From contig JAOAUD010000165.1 in NCBI GenBank assembly GCA_030157755.1, positions 1 to 37,815 of the forward strand: a stretch of 37,815 bases of DNA, written 5' to 3'. Both the position numbers and the translations under genes were made by a program. This stretch comes from Candidatus Nanopelagicales bacterium. GTDB taxonomy: Bacteria; Actinomycetota; Actinomycetes; S36-B12; UBA10799. Below are positions 18,544 to 27,973 of this stretch, one piece after another. The notes below the pieces were generated by a model, which was not told the origin of the DNA, did no database searches, and worked only from the letters and a program-made list of their open reading frames with translations. Positions within the stretch are counted from its first letter, which is position 1. Each line of letters begins with the position of its first letter.

Positions 18544-20445
18544 ATGGCTCTGCTGGAGAAAGTTCGCCAACCCCGTGATCTTGACGCGCTGACACCGGGA
18601 CAGATGGTGCAGCTGTCAGCGGAGATTCGCGACTTCTTGGTGCAGAAGGTGTCGGCGACCGGTGGGCACCTCGGGCCAAATCTTGGTGTTGTTGAACTGA
18701 CGCTGGCCCTACACCGAACATTCGACAGCCCCCGCGACCTCATCCTGTGGGACACCGGGCACCAGTCGTACGTTCACAAGATTGTCACCGGGCGGGCCGG
18801 ACAATTTGACTCGCTTCGCCAGACGGCTGGTCTTTCTGGCTACCCAAGCCGCGCAGAAAGCCCCCACGACGTCATCGAGAACTCCCACGCCTCCACTGCT
18901 CTTTCATATGCCGACGGCATTGCAAAGGCGTGGGATTTGCAGGGCGAGCTTGCCGCTGGTGAGTCATCGGGTCGGCACGTGATTGCTGTTGTCGGCGACG
19001 GTGCACTGACCGGCGGGATGTCCTGGGAAGCGCTCAACAACATCGCTGGCAGTGGTCGCCAAGTGATCATTGTGGTCAATGACAACGCTCGCTCATACGC
19101 ACCAACAATTGGCGGCGTGGCGCAGCACCTCGCGACATTGCGAACGACGAATGGTTACGAGCGCTTCCTGCAGGGCGTCAAACGCGTGGTCAGTCGGACA
19201 CCGATGGTCGGCCCTGCTGCCTACGACGCATTGCACGGCTTCAAAAAGGGCGTCAAAGACATGGTGTCGCCGCAAGGCATGTTCGAGGACCTTGGCTTGA
19301 AGTACATCGGCCCGATCCCTGGGCATGATCTTGAGGCTCTCGAGTTCGCATTCGCCCGGGCGAAGGCATTCAGCGGGCCGGTCATCGTGCACGCGATCAC
19401 CGAAAAGGGTCACGGCTATCGCCCCGCCGAACTCGACGATGCGGACCGTTTTCATGGTGTGGGCATCATTGACCCGGACACGGGTAAATCGGTCGGCACC
19501 TCAAGCCCATCGTGGACTTCGGTGTTCAGCGACGAACTTGTGAAAGCGGGAGCTGTTGACGAAAGCATCGTGGCGATCACTGCAGCGATGCTGGCTCCGA
19601 CAGGCCTCGATGCCTTCTGTCGTGAGTATCCGCAGCGCACGTTTGATGTTGGGATTGCCGAGCAGCATGCGGTAGCCAGCGCCGTGGGAATGGCGTTCGC
19701 CGGGCTACATCCGGTGGTGGCGGTTTATGCGACGTTCATCAACCGGGCCTTCGATCAGGTGTTGTTCGACGCCGGCCTGCATCGTGCCCCAGTGACCTTT
19801 GTCCTGGATCGAGCCGGAGTGACCGGCCCAGATGGGGCAAGTCACCACGGCATGTGGGATATGTCCTTGCTCGGCATCGTGCCCAACCTGCAGATCGCGG
19901 CCCCGCGCGACGGGCAACGGCTCCGGGACCTGTTGTCGGAGTCCCTCGCGATCAGCGATGGCCCTTCGGTCGTCCGGTTTCCGAGTGGTGCGATCCCGGA
20001 GGATCTTGCGGCAACTGGCACGGTTGGCACTGTCGACGTGCTTCGCGCCAGCGACGATTCATCTCGGATCCTGGTCGTTGCCGTGGGCGCGACAGCCCAG
20101 CTGTGTATGTCCGCCGCTGAGCGTGCGGCGCAATCGGGTGCCTCGATCATGGTTGTTGATCCGCGCTGGATTGCGCCACTGCCGCCGGAACTCATCGACC
20201 TCGCTCGCAATAGTGCAGCAGTCTTGACGGTGGAGGACAACACGCGCACCGGTGGCGTCGGGTCGCGGCTATCGCAGTTGTTGAGGGACTCCAATGTGGA
20301 TGTGCCGGTTCGTGATTGCGGGCTGCCACATGGCTTCTTGGAGCACGGCAAACGTTCCGACGTGCAGCAGGCGGCGGGCCTGAGCGTTGCCGCTGTCAGC
20401 CACCACCTCGGCGAACTTTGGGATGTAGTCACTTCGGATCAGTAG
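18544..20445 (+). CDS. dxs: 1-deoxy-D-xylulose-5-phosphate synthase
   Basis: 633 aa; GGHLGPNLGVVELTLALHRTFDSPRDLILWDTGHQSYVHKIVTGR, GDGALTGGMSWEALNN, FDVGIAEQHAVASAVGMA, DRAGVTGPDGASHHGMWDMSLL. Confidence 0.97.
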   Translation: MALLEKVRQPRDLDALTPGQMVQLSAEIRDFLVQKVSATGGHLGPNLGVVELTLALHRTFDSPRDLILWDTGHQSYVHKIVTGRAGQFDSLRQTAGLSGYPSRAESPHDVIENSHASTALSYADGIAKAWDLQGELAAGESSGRHVIAVVGDGALTGGMSWEALNNIAGSGRQVIIVVNDNARSYAPTIGGVAQHLATLRTTNGYERFLQGVKRVVSRTPMVGPAAYDALHGFKKGVKDMVSPQGMFEDLGLKYIGPIPGHDLEALEFAFARAKAFSGPVIVHAITEKGHGYRPAELDDADRFHGVGIIDPDTGKSVGTSSPSWTSVFSDELVKAGAVDESIVAITAAMLAPTGLDAFCREYPQRTFDVGIAEQHAVASAVGMAFAGLHPVVAVYATFINRAFDQVLFDAGLHRAPVTFVLDRAGVTGPDGASHHGMWDMSLLGIVPNLQIAAPRDGQRLRDLLSESLAISDGPSVVRFPSGAIPEDLAATGTVGTVDVLRASDDSSRILVVAVGATAQLCMSAAERAAQSGASIMVVDPRWIAPLPPELIDLARNSAAVLTVEDNTRTGGVGSRLSQLLRDSNVDVPVRDCGLPHGFLEHGKRSDVQQAAGLSVAAVSHHLGELWDVVTSDQ

Positions 20446-20577
20446 ACCGGTGAAGAATGACCCGTTCGGATGACCTCTGATTTCCGTGAATCGCTCACAG
20501 AGTGGTGATCACGTCGTTACTCTGCGTTGAGACGCACGCAAGACCGGCGCGGAATCATCCAACGGACAAGGTGACAC

Positions 20578-23500
20578 ATGCGGCTGCAGAGTTCGCTGCA
20601 CGGCGAAGAGCGCGCGCTGGTGTTGTCCGATATTCCCCGCGTCTTTTGGGGGTTCGCTGCGTTCCTTGGCGGCTACGCAGTGCTTCTCGTCCTTGAAGAA
20701 TCCCTCCGAATGCAGAATGGGCTGAGCCCGATTGCTGTCTCGGCAGGGCTGGCAGTCGGCGTCCTTGTTCGACTGCGAGGAGCAACTCAGGCCGTTTTTG
20801 CCGCAACCCAGTTTGTGGTCGGCGCTGCGGTTGGTGTGATTGCCGGGGGCTCGATGGTTGCTTCCACGGGCGCTTCCGCGATCGCGACTGGCTGCTGCAT
20901 CGTGGTTGCCTTGACGTTCACGGGTGTGGGACGGCGCCTGCCGCGGTGGAGTGGCTTCGCTGTTCTGGTGGTCTCGGCCGCTGCAGTCGGCGCGATTGGT
21001 GCCACCTTCGTGGTGGTTCTCGCGGCGTTCGCGATGCCGGGTACTTCCGCCGATGTGTGGCAGACGTGGTGGGTCGCGTTCAGTACCGGCGTGGTCTTTG
21101 CTGCTCCGGCGGCGCTGATGTTCCGGCGATCGCGAGTTGCCATGACGGGGCGGCGATTCCTGGAGCTCGCGGCGGTCAGCGCTGCAACCATCGCTGTCTT
21201 GATGTCTGTGTTGGGTGCGGCTGGCGATGGCTCAGCTCAACAGTGGGGGACTCAGTACCTCCTGATTCCGCTGATCCTCTGGTTCGCGGTTCGATTCGGC
21301 ATGGCCATCACGGCCGCCGTGACGTCGTTGGTCGACGTGGTGGCGGTGGTTGCGGCACACAATGGCTTTGGGTCGCTGTCAAACTACGGCATGGACGTCG
21401 GCGCATTGCTGTCAATGCAGTTGGCGCTCGCACTCGTTGGGCTCGCGATGTACGCGGTAGCCCTCAACGAGGAGCAGCGCCGCGCCCGCGACCTCGAACT
21501 GGTTGCTGCCAACGGGTTGGTCGATTCTTTGCTCGCCAATAGCGACGCGATGATCAGCATCCGACAGTACGACTCACGCGGTTCAGCCAGATACACGCTG
21601 GCGAACCCCAAGTTCGCTCGAGCACTTGGCTTGTCTGTGGACCAGATCGTTGGCCAGACTCAGGCCGCAATTGACCCCGATCCGCGGTCTGCTCAAGACG
21701 TACGTGAAGAAGACCTAGCGGTCTTGGAGTCGAATCGATCGCAGGTCTTTGTTACCCGATCGGTCTCGGGGGCGACCGACGATTCGGCCGCTGGATCGGG
21801 AGGCTCCCGGGTCTACCTCGTGACAAAGTTCCCAGTGGCGACCGCAGATGGGGAGTCGACTGCGGTGGGTTCTATCGCACTCGACATCACCGATCACCGT
21901 CGTCGTGAACGGTTGATGCGGTTGACGTTCGATGAGTCGCCGGTGCCGATGGTTCGCTTGGCGTGGCGCGATGGTCGGGCCGCGGAGGTCCTCGATGCGA
22001 ATCGGTCCGCAGCGGACCTGCTCAAGGTGTCGGCCGGTGACCTGGTTGGCCACGGACTGGACCGCTTTATTCATCCCCACGAACGCGGTATCTCGCTTGT
22101 CCCCGTCGACGGTGAACGCGGCAGGCCACGAAATCGAGAGGCGCGGTTGGTTTGCGGCGACGGTCAAGATGTGTGGGTCGCTGTGACCGCGACTGTTGTC
22201 GACACCAACAACAAGTCACATCACACCGACAACGAACAAGTCGACGAAGCATTCGCTTTGGTCGTCCTTGAGGACATCTCTGCACGTCGAGTCGCCGAAC
22301 AAACGCTGACGCATCAGGCATTGCATGATGCTTTGACCGGCGTGCTCAATCGTTATGCCTTCATTGATCGCCTGGATGCCGCGATCAACCGGTTATGGCG
22401 CGATAGCAATCACTTGGCCGTGCTGTTCTGTGACCTCGACGGCTTCAAGAATCTGAATGACACCTTGGGTCACCGTGCGGGTGATCAGATGTTGATCTCT
22501 GTGTCAGAGCGCCTGCGCGCCGTGATGCGCCCCCAGGACACAGTTGCTCGGTTGGGCGGGGACGAGTTCGTCCTCATCTGCACTGACCTGCCATCCCCGG
22601 GGCAAGCCCGAATCATTGGCGAACGCATTCGGGAAGCCATGCGCCAACCCTTCCGGATTGACGATCGCGACTACGGCGTCACCGTCAGCGTCGGTATCGC
22701 GACAACCACCGAGCCAGAGACCAGGGCAGAGGATCTACTGCGCCGGGCCGATTTGGCGATGTACCGGGCGAAGGACAACGGGCGCAATCGGGTCGAGTAC
22801 TACGCCGAAGAACTTGAAGCCAAGGCGGTCGCCCACGTGGAGGCAACCGAAACCTTGCGTCGGGCAATCGCCGAGAACCAGATTCTTGTCCACTACCAAC
22901 CCATTGTTGATATGGCCGAAGGTCGAATCGTGGGGGTGGAAGCCCTCGCGCGAATTCAGGCCGACGATGGTTCGTTGGTTCATCCGGCAACCTTCATCGG
23001 TGTCGCTGAGACGTCAGGATTGGTGACCCCGATGGGGGAACGGGTCCTGGAAATCGCGCTGGATCAGCTCCAGGCCTGGTCGGACCTTGGCATTGACGTC
23101 CAGCTCAACGTAAATGTGTCTCCACGGCAACTGGCACGAGCCTCGTTCGCTCCGATGGTGTTTGAACGCCTCATGGCCCGCGGAATCGCGCCGAGATCTT
23201 TATGCCTGGAGATCACCGAAGGTGCCGTCGTTGATGCCACTGGTCCCACATTGATCACGCTGCGCCGCTTGCGCACCTACGGCGTCCACGTGGGAATTGA
23301 CGACTTCGGCACTGGATTCTCAAGCCTCACAACCTTGAAGTACCTGCCTGCAGATGTTCTTAAGGTCGACCGGTCATTTGTTGAAGGTCTCGGCGAAGAC
23401 GCAAACGACTCAGCGATCGTCAGTGCCGTCATTCAGGTGGCCCATGACCTGGGCTGTGTTGTGGTTGCCGAAGGTGTTGAGTCAGAACTGCAGGCCCGCG

Positions 23501-23658
23501 AGCTGCGTGACATGGGATGCGACCAGATGCAGGGCTACCGATTTGGGCGCCCAGTTCCGGCTGAGGCCATGCACGCCATGTTGATCCACGGATTCGCAAC
23601 GCCGGTCGAAGTTGACCTCACCGATCAGCAGGCGATGTCCGACGACATCTCCGACTAG
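20578..23658 (+). CDS. MASE1-like membrane sensor with PAS, GGDEF and EAL domains (c-di-GMP turnover)
   Basis: N-terminal ~300 aa membrane region, PAS-like segments, ARLGGDEFVLICTDL, GVEALARIQADDGSLVHPATFI, DDFGTGFSSLTTLKYLPADVLKVDRSFVEGL. Confidence 0.93.
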   Translation: MRLQSSLHGEERALVLSDIPRVFWGFAAFLGGYAVLLVLEESLRMQNGLSPIAVSAGLAVGVLVRLRGATQAVFAATQFVVGAAVGVIAGGSMVASTGASAIATGCCIVVALTFTGVGRRLPRWSGFAVLVVSAAAVGAIGATFVVVLAAFAMPGTSADVWQTWWVAFSTGVVFAAPAALMFRRSRVAMTGRRFLELAAVSAATIAVLMSVLGAAGDGSAQQWGTQYLLIPLILWFAVRFGMAITAAVTSLVDVVAVVAAHNGFGSLSNYGMDVGALLSMQLALALVGLAMYAVALNEEQRRARDLELVAANGLVDSLLANSDAMISIRQYDSRGSARYTLANPKFARALGLSVDQIVGQTQAAIDPDPRSAQDVREEDLAVLESNRSQVFVTRSVSGATDDSAAGSGGSRVYLVTKFPVATADGESTAVGSIALDITDHRRRERLMRLTFDESPVPMVRLAWRDGRAAEVLDANRSAADLLKVSAGDLVGHGLDRFIHPHERGISLVPVDGERGRPRNREARLVCGDGQDVWVAVTATVVDTNNKSHHTDNEQVDEAFALVVLEDISARRVAEQTLTHQALHDALTGVLNRYAFIDRLDAAINRLWRDSNHLAVLFCDLDGFKNLNDTLGHRAGDQMLISVSERLRAVMRPQDTVARLGGDEFVLICTDLPSPGQARIIGERIREAMRQPFRIDDRDYGVTVSVGIATTTEPETRAEDLLRRADLAMYRAKDNGRNRVEYYAEELEAKAVAHVEATETLRRAIAENQILVHYQPIVDMAEGRIVGVEALARIQADDGSLVHPATFIGVAETSGLVTPMGERVLEIALDQLQAWSDLGIDVQLNVNVSPRQLARASFAPMVFERLMARGIAPRSLCLEITEGAVVDATGPTLITLRRLRTYGVHVGIDDFGTGFSSLTTLKYLPADVLKVDRSFVEGLGEDANDSAIVSAVIQVAHDLGCVVVAEGVESELQARELRDMGCDQMQGYRFGRPVPAEAMHAMLIHGFATPVEVDLTDQQAMSDDISD

Positions 23659-24362
23659 TCAGACTTGACCGCACCTGCTCGCGTGCTGCGGTAGATCAGC
23701 GCGAGTGCAGTCAGGTACCACGATGCGAGCAGTCCCCAGTACAACCAGGTGATGAGTGCGCCGAGCCACCCGCCGATGAAGAAACCGTTCACCGATGTCA
23801 GCAGGTTGCTGATCACCAAGATGATCCCAAGAATGATGGCCGTGACGATGTATCTGACGGCGCGCCCACCGATCACGCGGAAGTTGATGGCTAGCGGATT
23901 GCGCTGGTCGTCGGCTGCAGCCAGCGTCACGAATGGCAGGACCAGCAGTACGGCGAGGCCAACATAGGTGTTCACGATCAGGCCTAGCAGGGTCAACAGA
24001 TACATGACGACCGACCAGAGAACGAACCGTCCCCATTGTCCGGCCGATCGTTTGAATACCGTCGAGAACTTCGGCTTCTGCGTCGCGACGGTCAACGCCG
24101 TGAGGTTCAGGAAGTAGAACGAGGCGACCAACACGACGAATGAGATGAGCGCCGTGATGATGAATACCGCGCTCACCGCGGGTGTTGGATCAAAGAACCC
24201 GACGAGGGCAGTCTGAATCGCGGCATTCACCAAGATGATCACCATGAACAGCAAGAAGCCGCGGAAGAAACGAGCGATCGCGGTGAACAGAACGGAGATC
24301 CGGTAGTTCAGCGGCTTCGCAGTTGAGGCAACTTCGGTGGGGGTTGATTCGGTTGTTGTCAC
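23655..24362 (-). CDS. Multi-pass integral membrane protein, hypothetical
   Basis: 235 aa with several hydrophobic helices; GTGA overlap with the upstream lipoprotein gene; stop overlaps the convergent GGDEF-EAL stop at CTAG. Confidence 0.75.
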   Translation of the reverse strand: MTTTESTPTEVASTAKPLNYRISVLFTAIARFFRGFLLFMVIILVNAAIQTALVGFFDPTPAVSAVFIITALISFVVLVASFYFLNLTALTVATQKPKFSTVFKRSAGQWGRFVLWSVVMYLLTLLGLIVNTYVGLAVLLVLPFVTLAAADDQRNPLAINFRVIGGRAVRYIVTAIILGIILVISNLLTSVNGFFIGGWLGALITWLYWGLLASWYLTALALIYRSTRAGAVKSD

Positions 24363-24784
24363 TTGGCACCACCCTGGCTGCTGTCAATCACTGCTTGGGC
24401 TTGACCTTCGTAGATCACTTTGCCACCAACCTTGACGACCATCGGAAGTTGCAACGTTCCGTTCGGAACCGGCGTTGGGGTCCCACCCGGTGAAAGTGTG
24501 AAGTTGTTCGAGGCCCCGGCGGTACCGGTTGCGAGGATTTCCTGGCCAGTGGTTGTCTTGCCCTTGCATTCGAACTTCGTACTGTCGTTGTTCACCTCGA
24601 CGCAGTTTGGCGCAACGAGGATCGGCACCTTGTTGTTGACCAGCACCGTTCCTACGGCAATCTGCAGCGTATTGATGGGAACACCGGATACCTGCTTGAG
24701 TGAATCCACCTGAGAGCAGCCAGCAGTTACGGCTGCCACTCCAGCAACGACTGCTGCTGCCGCGATTACTCGCCGGGCGTTCAC
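24359..24784 (-). CDS. DUF4333-like lipoprotein
   Basis: Signal peptide with lipobox-like AAVTAGCS; VGTVLVNNKVPILVAPNCVEVNNDSTKFECKGKTTTGQEILATG resembles DUF4333 proteins. Confidence 0.65.
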   Translation of the reverse strand: MNARRVIAAAAVVAGVAAVTAGCSQVDSLKQVSGVPINTLQIAVGTVLVNNKVPILVAPNCVEVNNDSTKFECKGKTTTGQEILATGTAGASNNFTLSPGGTPTPVPNGTLQLPMVVKVGGKVIYEGQAQAVIDSSQGGAK

Positions 24785-26601
24785 TTTGGTTGCCTTTGAT
24801 CGAAGCTGGCAATCCGCGCTCGGCTCTTGGCTTGGTCCGCTTCGACCTGAGCATCTGTGATCGTTGACAAGTCGAACGGTGCATTGAGCAGCAGTTCGGT
24901 ATTTCGGTCGAGGGGAGACCCGATTCTCATTGGCGGATTCTCAATCCAGTCGTTGGCAGATAGCTCGCGGCTCAGCGAAGCAAGGCCCGATTGTGAGAAG
25001 TCATTCTTGGACCACTTCGCCGGAGCAGCGTGATCGAGGACGGTCACGAAGATCGACATGGTGCCGTCCCGGTTATCGACGAATTCAAGGAGTTGTTGCT
25101 GTTGGGGGTAGTCAACGCAGGAGGCTGAGGTGATTTCCCAGAAGCCACGGCCTTGCGCATCGCCATGTGGCCTGATCGTGTTGATGTGGGTGTGCCCGTT
25201 GACCCAGGCCACCATGTTGGGGAACTCGCGGAGCATCGAGATGAATTCATCCGCGTGGTACAGCGTTTGCCCGCCGATCACGGGTTCTGCAGCATTCTCG
25301 AGCGTCACGCTGTTGTGGTGGCTCAAGACGATTGCCATCTTCTTCTCTTGCTGAGCCTGCGCGAGCCCCGCCTTGAGCCAATTGAATTGATCCTCGGGCA
25401 CTGCACCATCGGCGCCTGCCGTCTGGTTGCAGGTGTCGAGGCCGAACACACGGAATTGGCTGTTGAGGTCAGCGGCCCAGTACGTCTGCCCGGTCGTCAG
25501 GTTGTCCTGAGTGAATCCGTGGCCGACGGGTCCCGGTGTCGCGGGGGAGTTCAGGTGCGCCGAGATGAAGTCGAGTTGCTCGAACAACTTGCGTTCGCCG
25601 TCGGCAGTGACGTGGCGCATTCGCGCGTCGAGGCCCTGCTGAGTCCAGATGTCATTCGTGAGGCGGTTGAAGACGCTGCCATCCTGACCCATGCCGCGCA
25701 GATAGACCTCGCCGAGCGCTTGCCAGTTATCGGCTTTGCGATCTCCGGTTGCCAGCGCGCGCAAACCGGAATCGATCGGCGCAAATCCGTTCAACAGGGT
25801 GTCGTGGTTTCCGAAGACTGCGTACCAAGGGACGGCCAGCCCAGGAGACGTCACGGTTTGGCTCACAGCGGCGTTAAGCAACCCTGGGATTGCGGGGAAC
25901 CCATACGCGCCGAAGTCGTCATTCGACGGATCCTCGGGGTGCCATGCCCACGTGTTTTCCCAGACCTGTACCCCTTCGTACTCACCGGCCTTGCCGGAGT
26001 TGGGAGTGAATGAGCCGCCGTCCAGAACACCGAGGTACCAGTCGAGTTCAAGTGTCGAGTGCTGATCAGCGCTGTCACCGGTGTTGACCGCGGCCGCCAT
26101 CGGCGCTCCGGTCAGTGGTGACAGCGTTGCGGCGTTCATGGCGCGTGTCATTTCGGCCAAGATGTTCATCTGGAGCGTGTCCTGCGGGCGGATCACACCG
26201 GCCCATAGCGACATGCTCTGCCCATTCATGGCGTCGAGCCGGGCGGGTGATTGCGCATCGATCATGTGGATGTCTGTGTAGTGGCCGAGGTATAGCAATG
26301 ATCGGCGGGTTTGCGTCCGAGCGGCGTTGGCGACCTTCTGAGTGATGTCGTACCGCGGTAGGTAGGCCTCACCTGGACCAGCGACGAGTGTTCGGTATTT
26401 CTGGTAGGTCGGCGCCCCGATGGTGATCGTCTGCTGCAGGGTTGTGGGAACGTTCGCCGGCTTTAGTGGGGCCGCAAGGACCGCTGCCAGGGCGTCGCGC
26501 GGTACGGCAAACGTTGCCGCGAGCGCGGTCGATGCGGCGAGAAATGCGCGCCGAGAGAGTCCTGCCACCTGTGCCTCCAAGAACACCACAACGTTCGGCA
26601 A
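24781..26601 (-). CDS. TIGR03767-like metallophosphoesterase with Tat-type signal
   Basis: SRRAFLAASTALAATFAV signal; HYTDIHMIDAQSPAR, NTGDSADQHS, FGNHDTLLNG, VLSHHNSVTL, NGHTHINTI metallophosphatase motifs. True start may be at an internal Val codon nearer to SRR. Confidence 0.82.
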   Translation of the reverse strand: MPNVVVFLEAQVAGLSRRAFLAASTALAATFAVPRDALAAVLAAPLKPANVPTTLQQTITIGAPTYQKYRTLVAGPGEAYLPRYDITQKVANAARTQTRRSLLYLGHYTDIHMIDAQSPARLDAMNGQSMSLWAGVIRPQDTLQMNILAEMTRAMNAATLSPLTGAPMAAAVNTGDSADQHSTLELDWYLGVLDGGSFTPNSGKAGEYEGVQVWENTWAWHPEDPSNDDFGAYGFPAIPGLLNAAVSQTVTSPGLAVPWYAVFGNHDTLLNGFAPIDSGLRALATGDRKADNWQALGEVYLRGMGQDGSVFNRLTNDIWTQQGLDARMRHVTADGERKLFEQLDFISAHLNSPATPGPVGHGFTQDNLTTGQTYWAADLNSQFRVFGLDTCNQTAGADGAVPEDQFNWLKAGLAQAQQEKKMAIVLSHHNSVTLENAAEPVIGGQTLYHADEFISMLREFPNMVAWVNGHTHINTIRPHGDAQGRGFWEITSASCVDYPQQQQLLEFVDNRDGTMSIFVTVLDHAAPAKWSKNDFSQSGLASLSRELSANDWIENPPMRIGSPLDRNTELLLNAPFDLSTITDAQVEADQAKSRARIASFDQRQPK

Positions 26602-26685
26602 CCGACAACAAATCGGTTTCAGCGTCGAACGTAGTCCGCGGCGGAGAAAATTCGTGGATTGACGGGCAAGAGTCGAGCAGTTCGC

Positions 26686-27846
26686 CTACGTCGAGGAGTC
26701 CGCGGAGATCTCTTCGGCCGGCGCCGCGGGCGCCTCATCGGCAGTGCGTCGGACTGTGAGCATGGCGAGCAGGCTGATTGCCGCCGGAAGAGCTGTGACG
26801 GTGCACAGGATCGCCGGGGAAGGTTGCAGGATCGCAAGTGCGAGCAGTGCGGACCCGCTGAGCACGGCCCACCACGGCTTGAATTCGTGAATGTCTTGAG
26901 CGAGGTCTTCTTCAACTTTGCTCGGGAACAGCCAGGAGAGTTCGTTGAATGTCCAACGAAGCGACAATGCAACCAACACTGTGCCGCCGATTCCGAGGAA
27001 CACGCAGATAACTGCGGAAGCGGCAGCAGGGGTGTACACGGGGAAGATGATCAGGATCAGGGCGGGCATGTCGACCGAACCCCCGCCGATCATCAGCATG
27101 CCGATCACACTCACCAGGCTGATCGCGGCGGCAATTGACGCTGCAGTGATCAGCCGAGCGCGCGAAACGTCGGTCCGTCGTAGCGCGGGGTAGGCGATCG
27201 CGATCAGCATGATTGCGATGAGGTAGCCGATCGCAGGCCAGGTCTGCGGGCCGGGCAGGACGACGTCTGGGTTCGTGACGCCTCCGGGATCGCCCACGAT
27301 GAAGCCCAGTACGACAAGCATGACCGCGGCGGCGATCGCCGTTCCAAGAGCAATTCGAGCCATGATTGCGCGGCCAGCACCGCCAACGGCAACTGCCAGT
27401 CCGGTAAGAACAATTCCGACGCAGACCCAGCGAGTGTTCAGTTCTGAGAAGTAGGCGATCATCACGGCCGCGAACATGACGCCAATCGCACCGATGCCCA
27501 AAGTTACGGCAATGCCGCAGATTCGACTGATCGTCGCCGCCGCATCGGAGGGAACCCGGGACTCCCTGGTAGGACGTGAACCGAGCAAAGCGGCGATCAC
27601 GAGCCCCACATATGCAGCAAGTGTGCACGCGATTGCCCACCCGAAGTTGATGGCCGAGTCACTCACGTAGCCGTAGCTGACGATGAGGATGGGCAGCGCC
27701 GTGATGATGAGGCCCGCAGGTTTGTTAAGGGTGCTGGCCTGGCCGAGGACACCCCAAAGCGCGACCACGATGAACGTGGCGGAAAGTACGAGCGCGATCT
27801 GCACGAGCCCTCCTGCTGGCCGGCGTGTGTCATGAGGGAAGTCCAT
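26686..27846 (-). CDS. Polytopic membrane protein, unknown function
   Basis: 386 aa with about ten hydrophobic segments; no family recognised; exact start uncertain. Confidence 0.7.
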   Translation of the reverse strand: MDFPHDTRRPAGGLVQIALVLSATFIVVALWGVLGQASTLNKPAGLIITALPILIVSYGYVSDSAINFGWAIACTLAAYVGLVIAALLGSRPTRESRVPSDAAATISRICGIAVTLGIGAIGVMFAAVMIAYFSELNTRWVCVGIVLTGLAVAVGGAGRAIMARIALGTAIAAAVMLVVLGFIVGDPGGVTNPDVVLPGPQTWPAIGYLIAIMLIAIAYPALRRTDVSRARLITAASIAAAISLVSVIGMLMIGGGSVDMPALILIIFPVYTPAAASAVICVFLGIGGTVLVALSLRWTFNELSWLFPSKVEEDLAQDIHEFKPWWAVLSGSALLALAILQPSPAILCTVTALPAAISLLAMLTVRRTADEAPAAPAEEISADSST

Positions 27847-27973
27847 GGACTACGGGTTTGTCTTGGCAGGGTGGCATAAGCAAGCGCCTGCTTGCCCGTT
27901 GTCTGGCCTGCCTGGTCTAGTGAAGGTGCTGCCGTGATGCGTGGGCAGGCTCGTTATGGCATGTTGCATTTTC

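Noticed and set aside
25153-26013. 286-aa plus-strand ORF inside the metallophosphoesterase gene
   Set aside because: Antisense shadow; the minus strand has well-formed metallophosphatase motifs.
26659-27640. ORFs 26659..27138 (+) and 26912..27640 (-) over the membrane protein gene
   Set aside because: Arg/His/Cys-rich low-complexity translations; out-of-frame shadows of the hydrophobic 26686..27846 CDS.
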